In this document: positions 39,483 through 50,323 of the stretch, in pieces
Numbering within the stretch: position 1 is the first letter of the stretch
Layout: each line of letters starts with the position of its first letter
Assembly: GCA_905182895.1 (NCBI GenBank)
Contig: CAJJDD010000020.1
Location: 1 to 56,527 of the forward strand
Direction: 5' to 3'
DNA: 56,527 bases
DNA from: Flavobacteriales bacterium UBA4466
Lineage (GTDB): Bacteria > Bacteroidota > Bacteroidia > Flavobacteriales_D > Sanyastnellaceae
Program-made: the position numbers and the translations under genes
The notes under the pieces: model-generated
The model's database searches: none
What the model saw: only the letters and a program-made list of their open reading frames with translations
What the model was told of the DNA's origin: nothing

Positions 39483-39974
39483 TTCTGAAGCATCCTCTGG
39501 GTTCATCTTTCCTGCGAGTATTAGTGATAACTGCTTTCTTCGAAGTGCTCCATCAAACCTAGCCTTTTCCTCATCTGACTCTGCTATCAAATGTGGAACT
39601 TGGATTGGAGAACCTACTTGATCTACAGCCACAAAAGTATATATAGCCTCATTGCATTTTATTTTTTCTCCAGTAGTGTGATGTTCCACCCAAACATTCA
39701 TAAACACCTCCATGGAGCTAGAAAATGCTCTACTTACTTTAGCCTCAATAGTAACGATATCACCTAGCTTTATTGGCTGATTAAATGAGACATTATTTAC
39801 AGCAGCTGTCACCACCACTCTTCGGCAATGTCTATGCGCTGAAATCGCTGAAGTAATATCCATCCAATGCAGAAGTTTCCCTCCCATCAGATTACCTAAA
39901 GTATTAGTGTCATTTGGTAGCACAAGGTGTGTTCCCATAGCTAGGGTTTCTGCTGCTTTTTTTGAGGATTTCAT
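39456..39974 (-). CDS. Acyl-CoA thioesterase, hotdog fold (YciA/BACH-like)
   Basis: The protein has 172 residues and is intact. It shows the hotdog thioesterase pattern: LPNDTNTLGNLMGGKLLHWM with the catalytic Asn/Asp region, DITSAISAHRHCRRVVVTAA, VNNVSFNQPIKLGDIVTIEA, and FVAVDQVGSPIQVPHL. This matches cytosolic acyl-CoA hydrolases that split acyl-CoA to CoA and fatty acid. The C-terminal extension (ESDEEKARFDGALRRKQLSL) is family-typical. A TAAGTTTG -7 element lies 19 bases before the start. Confidence 0.92.
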   Translation of the reverse strand: MKSSKKAAETLAMGTHLVLPNDTNTLGNLMGGKLLHWMDITSAISAHRHCRRVVVTAAVNNVSFNQPIKLGDIVTIEAKVSRAFSSSMEVFMNVWVEHHTTGEKIKCNEAIYTFVAVDQVGSPIQVPHLIAESDEEKARFDGALRRKQLSLILAGKMNPEDASELKALFFKD

Positions 39975-39993
39975 AATTTTAAATTCTATTTCG

Positions 39994-40001
39994 CAAACTT
40001 A
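39994..40001 (-). promoter_or_regulatory. Bacteroidota -7 element for the thioesterase gene
   Basis: The minus strand reads TAAGTTTG, matching TANNTTTG, 19 bases before the ATG. Confidence 0.55.
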
Positions 40002-40040
40002 CTTTATTAGGCATAAATACTTACAGAAAAAAAATCATAA

Positions 40041-40072
40041 AAAAACGCCTCAGCATAAGCTGAGGCGTTTTT
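40041..40072 (-). terminator. Hairpin terminator after the giant HYR gene
   Basis: AAAAACGCCTCAGC and GCTGAGGCGTTTTT flank an ATAA loop. A symmetrical A/T tail makes it work in both directions. It lies just past the HYR gene stop at 40096. Confidence 0.88.
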
Positions 40073-40095
40073 AAATATGTTAGTTAGTAAGTGAA

Positions 40096-43000
40096 CTATT
40101 TAGCCACTACTACTCTTTCGAATTTAGCTGTGTTATTTCCAGTTAATCTAACCATATAAACTCCACTTTCTATTCCTGCTGTCTCGAACATCTGCTGGTA
40201 AGTAACACCTGCTTCTGGCTCTTCCTGAGAAGATAGTCTGAACTAGACCTCCATTCATATTTAATACATCTAATGTTACGTTAGAAGTCTTAGCCACTGC
40301 ATAGTTAATCTGAGCTCTATCACTAACTGGGTTAGGGAAGATGTTTCCGATGAATAAACCTCCATCTAATGAATCAAACGTAGCATCAGCTTCTTCTATA
40401 GTAGGTTCTTCTTCTTCTCCTAGATCAGCGAATGTAATAGTCTGCGTATGACTTACAGAGTTACCTGCGCAATCAGTAGCAGTCCATGTTCTTTCTATAG
40501 AGTACTGAGGACAACAGTCAGCATCGAACGCGAAGTCACCTTGGAATCCGTTAAGCTCTACCTCAGACTGAGTCGCAGCATCTACTAGTAGACCTGTTCC
40601 GTTGAACCATCCACCGTTTCCGTAGTTACCGTTCACATTGTTAGCTCCGTTACCTACTTGGTATGCGTAGTAAGAATTTGCTGGTGCGTGAGACAAGTCG
40701 AAGAGTGATCCCGATAAGTCTCCAGCTCCAGTTAATGAAGCATTACCCGCTTGCATAATGTAGTAAGTCCAGTTTTCATACTCTCCAGACTCTTCAGCAG
40801 TATCGCAATCATCTTTGTATGAAGTAGGGAATAATTGGTTAGACCAATCAGCCCAGTCCATTCCGTTTTCGAATGTTACATCAATATTGAAGATAGCGTT
40901 AGCATTATCTACAGCCTGTACAGAACCTACAAGGTGTGCAGTTCCATCTTCATACTCTACGAAGTTAGCTTCGATAGTAGTGAAGAACTCGTATCCAGGG
41001 AAGTCAAATAACTGTAGTGACCAATCAGGATCGCTATGACATACTGGCCCAGCTGGATTGCTAAGTGCACATGTAGCTACAGAACCTTCTTCTGGCATTT
41101 CACCGATAATCTCTTCAGTGTAAGACACTGTTACGTTATCACAGTTATCAGTAGCAGTTACTTCTAGTGCAGCTGGTACATCAGCTTCACAATCGATAAC
41201 TAAACTAGCTGGCTCACTAGAAAGAATAGGAGCTTCTGTATCTAAAACAGTGATCGTGTAAGACATAGGCAGAGCCTCATTTCCACACTCATCTTGTGCA
41301 TAGTAAGTTACTACTATAGTACCGTTACCACACTCATCTAATTCAGAGCTAGTATCTACAGTTACTGCAGCAGTAGAACAGTTATCAGAAGCACTTACTA
41401 CAGCTAAAGCTGGAGCAGTACATTGTACTGATACATTAGATACAGTTTGATCAAATGTAGGCGCTGTGTTATCATAGATATAAATGTACTGGAACTCATA
41501 AGAATCATTTCCACAAGCATCTACAGCCTTGAACTCTCTTCCTATGACAGTAAGACATGCATCCTGAGAAACTATTTCCTCAGATACAGTTACTGTAGCT
41601 CCGTTACATAAATCATCTGCAGTAGCCATTCCATACTCTGGAGACTCATCACATGAGTGCTCTATGCTTCCTGGCACGAAAGTAAATTCTGGTGCAGTAG
41701 TATCAGTGATAATGATTGTTTGAGAAGCAGTCGCTGAATTTCCACAAGCATCTGTAGCTGTGAATGTTCTAGTGATTACTTCGTTACATGAATCATCATT
41801 AGATACTGAAGTTACAGTTACTGAAGATTCGTTACATGCATCTTCTGCAGTAGCCGTTCCGTAATCTGCATCATCTCCACATTCTAATGAAAGGTCACTA
41901 GGTACTGAAGTGAACATCGGAGCTTGTGTATCTGAGATAATGATTACTTGATCTACGATAGTCTGGTTTCCACAAGCATCAGTAGCGACCCATGTTCTAG
42001 TGATAGTACTCTCACAAGAATCACCTGATTCTACCTCATCGTATATTACGCTTACTTCTTCATCACAGCTATCAGTGAAGGTTACTTCTTCTAATAAGAA
42101 CTCATCAGAGCACTCATAACTAGCATCTGCTGGGTTAGCTGAAGCTACTGGTGCAGTGTTATCAAATAAGTCTAAGATTTGTACAAACTCTGAAGCGTTT
42201 CCGCAAGCATCTGTAGCAGTATATGTTCTGATTACTTCTCCTGCACATCCACCTGATACTTCATCATCAGAATAAGTTAATGTCCATTCGTTACAGTTAT
42301 CTGTTACTTCTACTAAGATGTTCATGTCGATAGCATCACATGGCATATCTAAACTAGCTTCTCCTGTAATTACTGGAGCTGTTGTATCCTCGATAGTGAA
42401 TGAATAAGTCACACTTGAAGCGTTGTCACAACCATCCACTGCAGTGAAAGTAACAGCAGTGCTGCTAGTCGTTCCACATCCAAGCTCTGTTTCAGATTCA
42501 GTTAAACATCCAACAAAACCTATAAATCCATCATCAGTTGTTCCGAAACGGAAACTCCTATTAAATGCTCTCAATGCAACTCGCAGTTGCTGAGGAGTGT
42601 ATTCAGAACTACATCCGCCTAGCACACTATCAGCGATATCGATGATATCTCCGATTTGAATACCTGCAAGAGCACCTTCTATTGGCATTAGATCCTCCAA
42701 TGCAACATCAGAAGCGCTAAAGCTTGAGTCGTTTAAATCAAATCCAATGTTAAGTTTTGCAGTCAACAAGTGACTCACAAGAGCATTATTGAAACATGTT
42801 GGGTCTTCTGCATTCACATCCGGATCGTCTGTACTCATAGTTAATACTAAATCTTGAGCAGAACCAGTGCATGGAAGGTATAAATCTACAGCATCAGCGC
42901 TAGTGAAGGTCAGATTATATCCATCGTCACCACATCCTGTAAGGATTCCATCAGGGAATACCAGGTCAAAGTTTTCGTCCATATATAGTGAAGCTTCTGT

Positions 43001-46000
43001 AGCTTCTTCACTTCCGAAATCACCCTGCTTATAGGTAGTGAAATCGCCTATGTTTATTGTGCAGTCTTCGTAGTTGTTTACCCAGCTAACATCTCCACAG
43101 TTGTCAATTGCTTGAGCACCGGTGTTACTGTTAAGCCAAGCGGCAAACTCATCAAGATTTCCATTTCCATCACACTCAACAACCAAGTCGCCTCCTTCTG
43201 TAATTTCAGGAGCTGTTGTATCAGTGAAGATATAAGTACACTCAAAACCACCTGCAATGTTTCCGCACTCATCTTCGGCTTCGAAGGTAGCTACAATAAC
43301 TCGCTCACAGTTGTCTGTGTTATCATCAATACCAGCTACTCTGATAATCAAATCAGCAGAACACTCATCTTCAACACAGCCGCCAAGATTTGGAATAATA
43401 TTTCCTCCTATTTCCCAAGTATCTTCTACTGTAAACTCTGTTCCTAACTCAATAGCATAACTCACATCACCTGGACACTGCTCGAATTCAAAAGTTCCCT
43501 CACATCCAAAGTCCCAAACTGGTGCTGTTGTATCTTCTATTGTAATCACTTGAGAACATGTACTTGCATTTCCACACTCATCTGTTGCTGTCCAAGTTCT
43601 TGTTACTATTATTAAACAGTCCTCCTCATCATTAGTTATTTCTAATGACAATTCAACCTCTCCACAGTTATCTGAATATATAGGCTCTGTCATTGCTGGC
43701 ATCTCCTCATCACACTCGATAGTCATATCTGGTGCACACGTAACTTCTGGCGCTACATCATCAAATAAATCTAAGATTTGAATGAACTCTGACATATTTC
43801 CACAAGCGTCAGTAGCAGTATATGTTCTGATTATTTCTCCTGCACATCCACCTGATACTTCTTCATCAGCATAAGTAATAGTACATTCGTTACAGTTATC
43901 TGTGTATGTTACTAAGATGTTCTCATCGATCATGCATCACATGCCATATCTAAACTAGACTCTCCTGTAATTACTGGAGCTGTTGTATCTACAATAGTAA
44001 TCGTTTGTGTTTGAGAAGCTGAAGGGTTTCCACAAGCATCAGTTGCTATGAAAGTTCTTGTAATTACTCTTTCACAAAGATCATTATTATCAGTTTCTGT
44101 CATTGTAACAGTTACATCATTACAATTATCTGTTGCTGAAGCATCTCCGTAAGACCCTACCGCATCACATTCGAATGATAAGTCAGATGGAATAGTTAAA
44201 ACTGGTGCTGTTGTATCTACAATCGTGATTACTTGAAAACAACTTGAACTATTTCCACATCCATCAGTGGCAGTAAATGTTCTTGTGATTATTCTATTAC
44301 AAGAATCTCCTGTTTCAGTTACCTCAACAGTAATCTCTGGCGTTTGACAATTGTCAGTAGCCGCTGCATTTCCATAATCAGGAGTTTCTTCACAAGAATG
44401 TGTAAAGCTTGAAGGACATTCTATGAGTGGAGCTTGCGTATCAACAATAGTTATTGTTTGAGTAGCTATACTCTGATTCCCACAACCATCAAACGCTCTG
44501 AAAGTTCTCGTAATTACTGTTTCACAAGAATCTCCTGTTTCCATTATTGTTTCCTCAACGTCTGCTACTTGACAATTATCAGTAACAGCAGCTGGAAGTA
44601 AAGTGTACTCAACATCACACTCATAAGTAACATTAACTGGCGGGAGTATAACTGGAGCCGTAGTATCAAGAACTGTTATAACTTGAGTACATATACTTTC
44701 GTTTTCACAGTAGTCAACAGCTGTCCAAGTTCTAGTGATAATTCTTTCACAAGAGTCTCCTGTTTCTGTTTCCATAAATGTAACATTGACATCCAACCCA
44801 CAGTTATCACTTACAAATGGAGTAACAGCCTCAGGTATAGTCTCGCTGCACTCATAAGTCATATCAGCAGGACAGTCAATTTCAGGAGCAGTAGTGTCCT
44901 GTAAAGTTATATACTGAATAATGCTACTTGAGTTTCCACAAGCATCAATAGCCGTATACGTTCTTTCAAGAACTCCTAAACAGCCCCCTGAATTTAACAA
45001 ATCAATATAAGTAACTTCATAATCTATTACAGTTATCGGTAACCGTAATTATCATCTTCTACAGAGTCTAACGCATCGCACTCGACAGGTAAGTATGGAT
45101 TAAATACGCCAAACACAGGCGCTGTAGAATCCGTAATCGTTACAGTCTGTGTGCATGAAGAAGAGTTTCCACATTCATCAGTAGCAGTGAATACTCTAGT
45201 AATAGTCCTATTACAAGAATCCCCTTCTTCTGTTTCCATAACAGTAACAGAAGGTAAATCTGTGCAATTATCAGTGGCAGTAGCGAATCCATAATCCACT
45301 GGTGCATCACACTCATGTGATATATCAGCTGGACATAAAATTACCGGAGCAACTTCATCAATAACTGTTATGGTTTGAATATGAACTGCCGTATTGTTAC
45401 ACTCATCTGTCGCTTCCCATCTTCTAGTGATAGTTATATTGTTTGGACAATCTCCAACAACAATAATTTCAATAGGATCAGCATACGTGATAGTTCCAAC
45501 ACAATTATCAGTTGCAACGCATTCAGGCAATTCTATTGGCCAATTTTCACACTGCAGAGTTACATCTGCTGGTGGGCTAACAAAGACTGGAGCAGTTTCA
45601 TCATTAACTGTAATCACTTGAGTAATTACAGTAGAGTTTCCACATCTATCAGTAGCTCTATATAAATAAGTTACTTGAGTATCATTAGTACACTCAGGAA
45701 CATCATCATTAGGACCACATTCTTTATCAACGTTTACATCTCCATTTCCAGAAACAGCTTGACCGCCAACATTTCCTTCATAGTTAAACCAACCAGAAAA
45801 TCCTTCGTTTCCGTTTTTGTTGTTAGCTCCTAAACCACACTGGAATCCAAAAAAGAAAGTATCAGGATTGTGAGAAAGTAATAATTCATCACCTACGAAA
45901 CTTCCAGTTCCTGTTAAAGTAGAGAAAGGAACCATTTCATAATAAGTCCAATCTTCGAACTCATCAGCACCGAATCCTAAATCATCCTTATACCATCTTC

Positions 46001-48862
46001 CTTGAGAAGACCAATCCGTCCAATCTTGACCGTTTTCGAACCATAAATCAACAACCCAACCTTGAGTAGCATCTGTATCATTAACAACTTCACCATAAAG
46101 ATGAGCTGTTCCATCAGCATACTGGTCAAAAGTTCCACCATTAGTATCCCAAACAAAATTATCTGAAGCACCTTGGCTAAATCCTTGTAACCAAACAGCC
46201 CAATCGTCACCAGGACCATAAGCTGTGCTTAATTCACATACTACTGTAGCCGTTCCTCCTGACTCGAAAGAAGAGGATGAAATCTCTTCTCCGGTGCACG
46301 CGTCAACTGCTGTTAACATCATAGCTACTGGAATATCTTCTACACATTCTACAGTTACATCAGAAACTTCGGGAAAGATAGGTCCTTCAGAATCAGTTAA
46401 AGTTATTGTTTGTGTACATTCCAAACTATTAAACCCAACTGCATGTTCTTTCTATGATTGTTAAACAAGCATCACCAGAAATCAGATCGTTGTAAGGCCA
46501 TTCTTCCAGTCCACCGAAAAAACAATCTCCTTGATAAAAAGGAGTCCCTGTCGCAGAAATTGAAACGTCTGACCCACATTCTAAATTAAGATCATTAGGA
46601 CAAACTAGATTACAACCGTCATACTCACAAGAATCATCATCGCATGTAGCCGTTGGATCATAATTTGATGCAGTTTCATCTGTACAACCAACAACTCCGC
46701 CTAAACAACAATCATAAGCATCTTGACAGATCTCATCCCAAAAATCAGTTAGACAATATTCATCATTTAAAATTACTGCATTTACACAATCTTGGTCAGC
46801 TAAGATATATCCCTGAGGTGCTTCACAAGCAATTACAGCTGGACCAAAATCCTCTATATCAGTAGGAATAAAAACTAAAACAGCTTCTTGACAAGAATCA
46901 TCACTTATGGTAGCGGCTGGATTATAGTTACAAGCTAATTCTTCTGTACATCCTGGAACTTCAGCACATGAAGAACCATCTCCTCCACATACGCCACAGT
47001 CATCGAGAATAGATGTCCCGTTTACTACGCCTGCACAATCTAAACAAGCTGTGTTATCTCCTCCACATACTTCACAATCATCTAATACAGCATCTCCACC
47101 GCATAGGCCATTACAATCATTTTCTAAACATGAACCATCGTTCACAGTAGCTTCTACATTATAGTTACAAGCTAATTCTTCTGTACATCCTGGAACTTCA
47201 GCACATGAAGAACCATCTCCTCCACATACGCCACAGTCATCGAGAATAGATGTCCCGTTTACTACGCCTGCACAATCTAAACAAGCTGTGTTATCTCCTC
47301 CACATACTTCACAATCATCTAATACAGCATCTCCACCGCATAGGCCATTACAATCATTTTCTAAACATGAACCATCGTTCACAGTAGCTTCTACATTATA
47401 GTTACAAGCTAATTCTTCTGTACATCCTGGAACTTCAGCACATGAAGAACCGTCTCCTCCACATACGCCACAGTCATCGAGAATAGATGTCCCGTTTACT
47501 ACGCCTGCACAATCTAAACAAGCTGTGTTATCTCCTTCACATACATCACAATCATCTAATACAGCATCTCCACCGCATATCCATTACAATCATTTTCTAA
47601 ACATGAACCATCGTTCACAGTAGCTTCTACATTATAGTTACAAGCTAATTCTTCTGTACATCCTGGAACTTCAGCACATGAAGAACCATCTCCTCCACAT
47701 ACGCCACAGTCATCGAGAATAGATGTCCCGTTTACTACGCCTGCACAATCTAAACAAGCTGTGTTATCTCCTCCACATACATCACAATCATCTAATACAG
47801 CATCTCCACCGCATAGGCCATTACAATCGTCTTCTAAACAAGAATCATCACCAATAGTGGCATCATCATTATAGTTACAAGCCAATTCATCTGTACATCC
47901 AACGCAAGTATCGAAATCACAATCTCCAGCTTCTGTAGCAGTAGAATCATAATTACATGCCCCAAAATCCATACATCCTGTACATGAAGAATTATCTCCA
48001 TCACATACTGCGCAGTCATCCAGAACAGCACTTCCACCGCAAAGACCATTACAGTCATCTTCTAAACATGAACCATCGTTCACAGTAGCTTCTACATTCA
48101 TAGTTACAAGCTGAATCATCTGTACAACCCTCAACTGCAGTAGTTGGAAAAGACAATCCTAAACCTTCATCTACATTCCAGTAGTACTGGTGCGGAATAT
48201 TAGATGTTCCATCTCCAGGTAAATTCTCTAGAACTAACGCGTTAAAGTTAAAAGAGAAATCTCCTTCAGTTGTAAACTGGCCAATCAGAACTGAATTATT
48301 TACACCTACACCGAATCCGTTAGATGTTCCAGCTGCATTAAATCCGCTATTCAAAGCAATCCAAGCTCCTCCAGTAAAAGTATTAATGAGAATATCACCT
48401 CCAGTTGAAATCCAGGAGTCCAATTAGCATTGGCATCTTGGAATACTGTAGTAGTCCACCACTACCAGGTACGGCACCATCAGGATTAGCTCCAGTTATA
48501 GGAGTTCCGTAAGTCAAATCAGTCAAATTACCCACTGTTACTCCAGAACTATATTTTAAATCTTCAAATCCAGGAATAGCAAGAAGGAAACCACTAATCC
48601 CTGATAACAATTCAGAAGCATGGATGGGATCTGGATTTGGTGGATTAATACATTTTGATGGAATTACTTCACCGCCAGAAACACTAGTAAGAAAGTCAGT
48701 TTCACTTACGGTATTTACAAAAACTCGGTAAGTAGTCTTACCTGTTAATATGGGTATAGACCCATCATGCACTATTTGGTCTACGGAAACATTCGTCATC
48801 TGCCCGTAAGACACACCACACCAACAGAGGCATGCTAAGATAATTGGTAAAAGTTTTTTCAT
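40096..48862 (-). CDS. Giant secreted HYR-repeat and Cys-rich-repeat adhesin with T9SS tail (about seven frameshifts)
   Basis: The reconstructed product is about 2,900 residues. Order: signal peptide ([20 protein letters not shown]); an N-terminal beta domain ([20 protein letters not shown] to [14 protein letters not shown]); a Cys-rich region with four or five 79-residue repeats ([17 protein letters not shown]); about nineteen HYR-like Ig modules ending in patterns like [14 protein letters not shown], each beginning DTTAPVI or similar; two copies of an unrecognised domain (at 46256-45705 and about 41080-40505); and a type-A sorting tail ([20 protein letters not shown] ... [12 protein letters not shown] ... 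FERVVVAK). Breaks occur near 48455, 48420, 48100, 47578, 46430, 45000-45033, 43930 and 40250. It is surely exported by T9SS and surface-bound or released; adhesion is inferred. HYR modules are Ca-independent Ig-like folds. Confidence 0.9.
45511..45520 (+). other. RTTGCAACGC site 6
   Basis: GTTGCAACGC within the HYR gene; the coding strand reads TGC GTT GCA ACT (Cys-Val-Ala-Thr). Confidence 0.6.
46931..47877 (-). repeat. Four near-identical 237-base tandem repeats (79 codons each)
   Basis: Copies begin at 46931, 47168, 47405 and 47641 on the plus axis (spacings 237, 237, 236), with a more diverged fifth copy from 47878. Each encodes one unit with the [30 protein letters not shown] and [13 protein letters not shown] blocks. 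Differences between copies are a few bases. The third copy lacks one base and changes another near 47578 (CATATCC for CATAGGCC), which causes a frameshift. Near-identity indicates recent amplification or gene conversion. Confidence 0.95.
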
Positions 48863-48906
48863 AACAGTTTGTAATTTTATCTAGACTTTTCAGTTAAAGC
48901 CAATCG

Positions 48907-48914
48907 CAAAGATA
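48907..48914 (-). promoter_or_regulatory. Bacteroidota -7 element for the giant HYR gene
   Basis: The minus strand reads TATCTTTG, matching TANNTTTG, 44 bases before the ATG at 48862. Confidence 0.55.
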
Positions 48915-49099
48915 TAAAAAATACGAAACAACCTAACCCGCGCCGTCAAAACGGTCTTTTCAGAGGTGCCACATCCCTTTTTATCGAACTAACCCTACAG
49001 AATAAGAGCTAAAACTGGAGAAGAAATATTTTTTTTCACAAAAAAATCAAGCTATATAAAGAAATAGAATCATTTATATCATTTGTCGCCCAATTAGTT

Positions 49100-49172
<73 letters not shown>

Positions 49173-49173
49173 C

Positions 49174-49208
49174 AAAAAAAACGCCTCACATTGAGGCGTT
49201 TTTTTTTG
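49174..49208 (+). terminator. Hairpin terminator after tRNA-Phe
   Basis: ACGCCTCA and TGAGGCGT flank a CAT loop, preceded by A7 and followed by at least T8. The stem sequence resembles that of the terminator at 40041. Confidence 0.88.
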
Positions 49209-49263
49209 AATATTAATTCTTAATAAGATCCTAAGTCTTAATCCAAAACAGAAGGTTATTCCT

Positions 49264-49271
49264 TAAATTTG
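49264..49271 (+). promoter_or_regulatory. Bacteroidota -7 element for the lpxD operon
   Basis: TAAATTTG matches TANNTTTG and ends 7 bases before the ATG at 49279, so the leader would be very short or absent. Confidence 0.5.
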
Positions 49272-49278
49272 GCAATTG

Positions 49279-50322
49279 ATGAATTTTAAGGCAACAGAAA
49301 TATCTCACCTTATTAATGGTGTGATACTAGGAAATGAGGACGTCCATGTAGATGGATTCAATGGAATAGAACTCGCTCAAGAAGGTGATATCACCTTCTG
49401 CGATAACGATAAATTCCTAGAACAAGCAATACATTGCAACGCAAGTATTATAATAGTTTCTCAAGAATTAGATACTACTCTATTTAATCTTTCAAAACAT
49501 AGCTTAATCATAGTCGATAACCCACGGATTGGATTGGCTATCTTATTATGGCATTATAAAACGATCACTAATCCCTATAAAGGAATTTCTGAACACGCAC
49601 AAATTTCTGAATCTTCCACTGTTTGCGATTCCTCTTATATTGGTTCCGCTATAATCGGAGAACATTCTGTAATCGGGGAAGACTGCAAAATTCATGATGG
49701 AGTAGTAATAGGCCGTTCTATTAAAATAGGGAAGAACTGTGTTTTTCACTCAGGAGTGAGAATACTAGATGATTGCATAATAGGCGATGACGTAACAATT
49801 CAGGCCAATGCTATAATAGGTAGTGATGGATTTGGGTTTGTCCCTAATTCTTCTAATTCATTTATGAAAATTCCACATATAGGTAATGTAATATTGGAAG
49901 ACCATGTAGAGATAGGAGCGGGAACCTGCATAGACAGAGGAACCATGGGCTCCACTATAATTAGAAAAGGAGTCAAACTAGACAACTTAATCCAAGTCGC
50001 TCATAATGTAGAGGTCGGTGAAAACACTGTTATCGCTGCGCAAACGGGAATAGCCGGGTCAACTAAAATTGGCAAAAACTGCATGATAGGCGGGCAGGTG
50101 GGTATAGTAGGGCATATCTCTATAGCAGACGGTGTTAAAATAGCAGCCCAAAGCGGAGTAGGACATAGCATTACGGAAGAAAATATGATTATTCAAGGTT
50201 CTCCATCCCTTAAAATAAGGGATTATAAAATGTCATACATTGGATTTAAGAAACTTCCGGAGATTATGAAAGAACTTCATAATCTTAAGAAAGAAATAAT
50301 TGAATTAAAATCAAAGAAATAA
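49279..50322 (+). CDS. lpxD: UDP-3-O-acylglucosamine N-acyltransferase
   Basis: LpxD adds the second 3-hydroxyacyl chain during lipid A synthesis. The protein of 347 residues is intact. An N-terminal uridine-binding domain ([37 protein letters not shown]) precedes a left-handed beta helix of hexapeptide repeats. The catalytic His lies in [11 protein letters not shown]; the pantetheine region is [10 protein letters not shown]. The C-terminal helix ([18 protein letters not shown]) is typical. The ATG at 49279 is preferred to a TTG at 49276. It is the first gene of the lpxD-lpxC/fabZ-lpxA operon, right after tRNA-Phe. Confidence 0.96.
   Translation: MNFKATEISHLINGVILGNEDVHVDGFNGIELAQEGDITFCDNDKFLEQAIHCNASIIIVSQELDTTLFNLSKHSLIIVDNPRIGLAILLWHYKTITNPYKGISEHAQISESSTVCDSSYIGSAIIGEHSVIGEDCKIHDGVVIGRSIKIGKNCVFHSGVRILDDCIIGDDVTIQANAIIGSDGFGFVPNSSNSFMKIPHIGNVILEDHVEIGAGTCIDRGTMGSTIIRKGVKLDNLIQVAHNVEVGENTVIAAQTGIAGSTKIGKNCMIGGQVGIVGHISIADGVKIAAQSGVGHSITEENMIIQGSPSLKIRDYKMSYIGFKKLPEIMKELHNLKKEIIELKSKK
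49433..49442 (+). other. RTTGCAACGC site 7
   Basis: ATTGCAACGC within lpxD, read as CAT TGC AAC GCA (His-Cys-Asn-Ala), a different reading frame from the ALQR sites. Confidence 0.6.
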
Positions 50323-50323
50323 A

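Noticed and set aside
45375-45665. Open frames on the plus strand opposite the HYR gene
   Set aside because: They mirror the repeated codons of the real gene, lack start context and show no domain; they are shadows.
46931-47877. Regular direct repeats that could be taken for a CRISPR array
   Set aside because: Units are 237 bases, nearly identical throughout without unique spacers, and encode 79-residue protein repeats in frame with a large gene.
48863-49099. The gene-free stretch between the HYR gene and tRNA-Phe as a possible small RNA or riboswitch
   Set aside because: Only the -7 element at 48907 and AT-rich sequence are seen; no stable conserved-looking structure.
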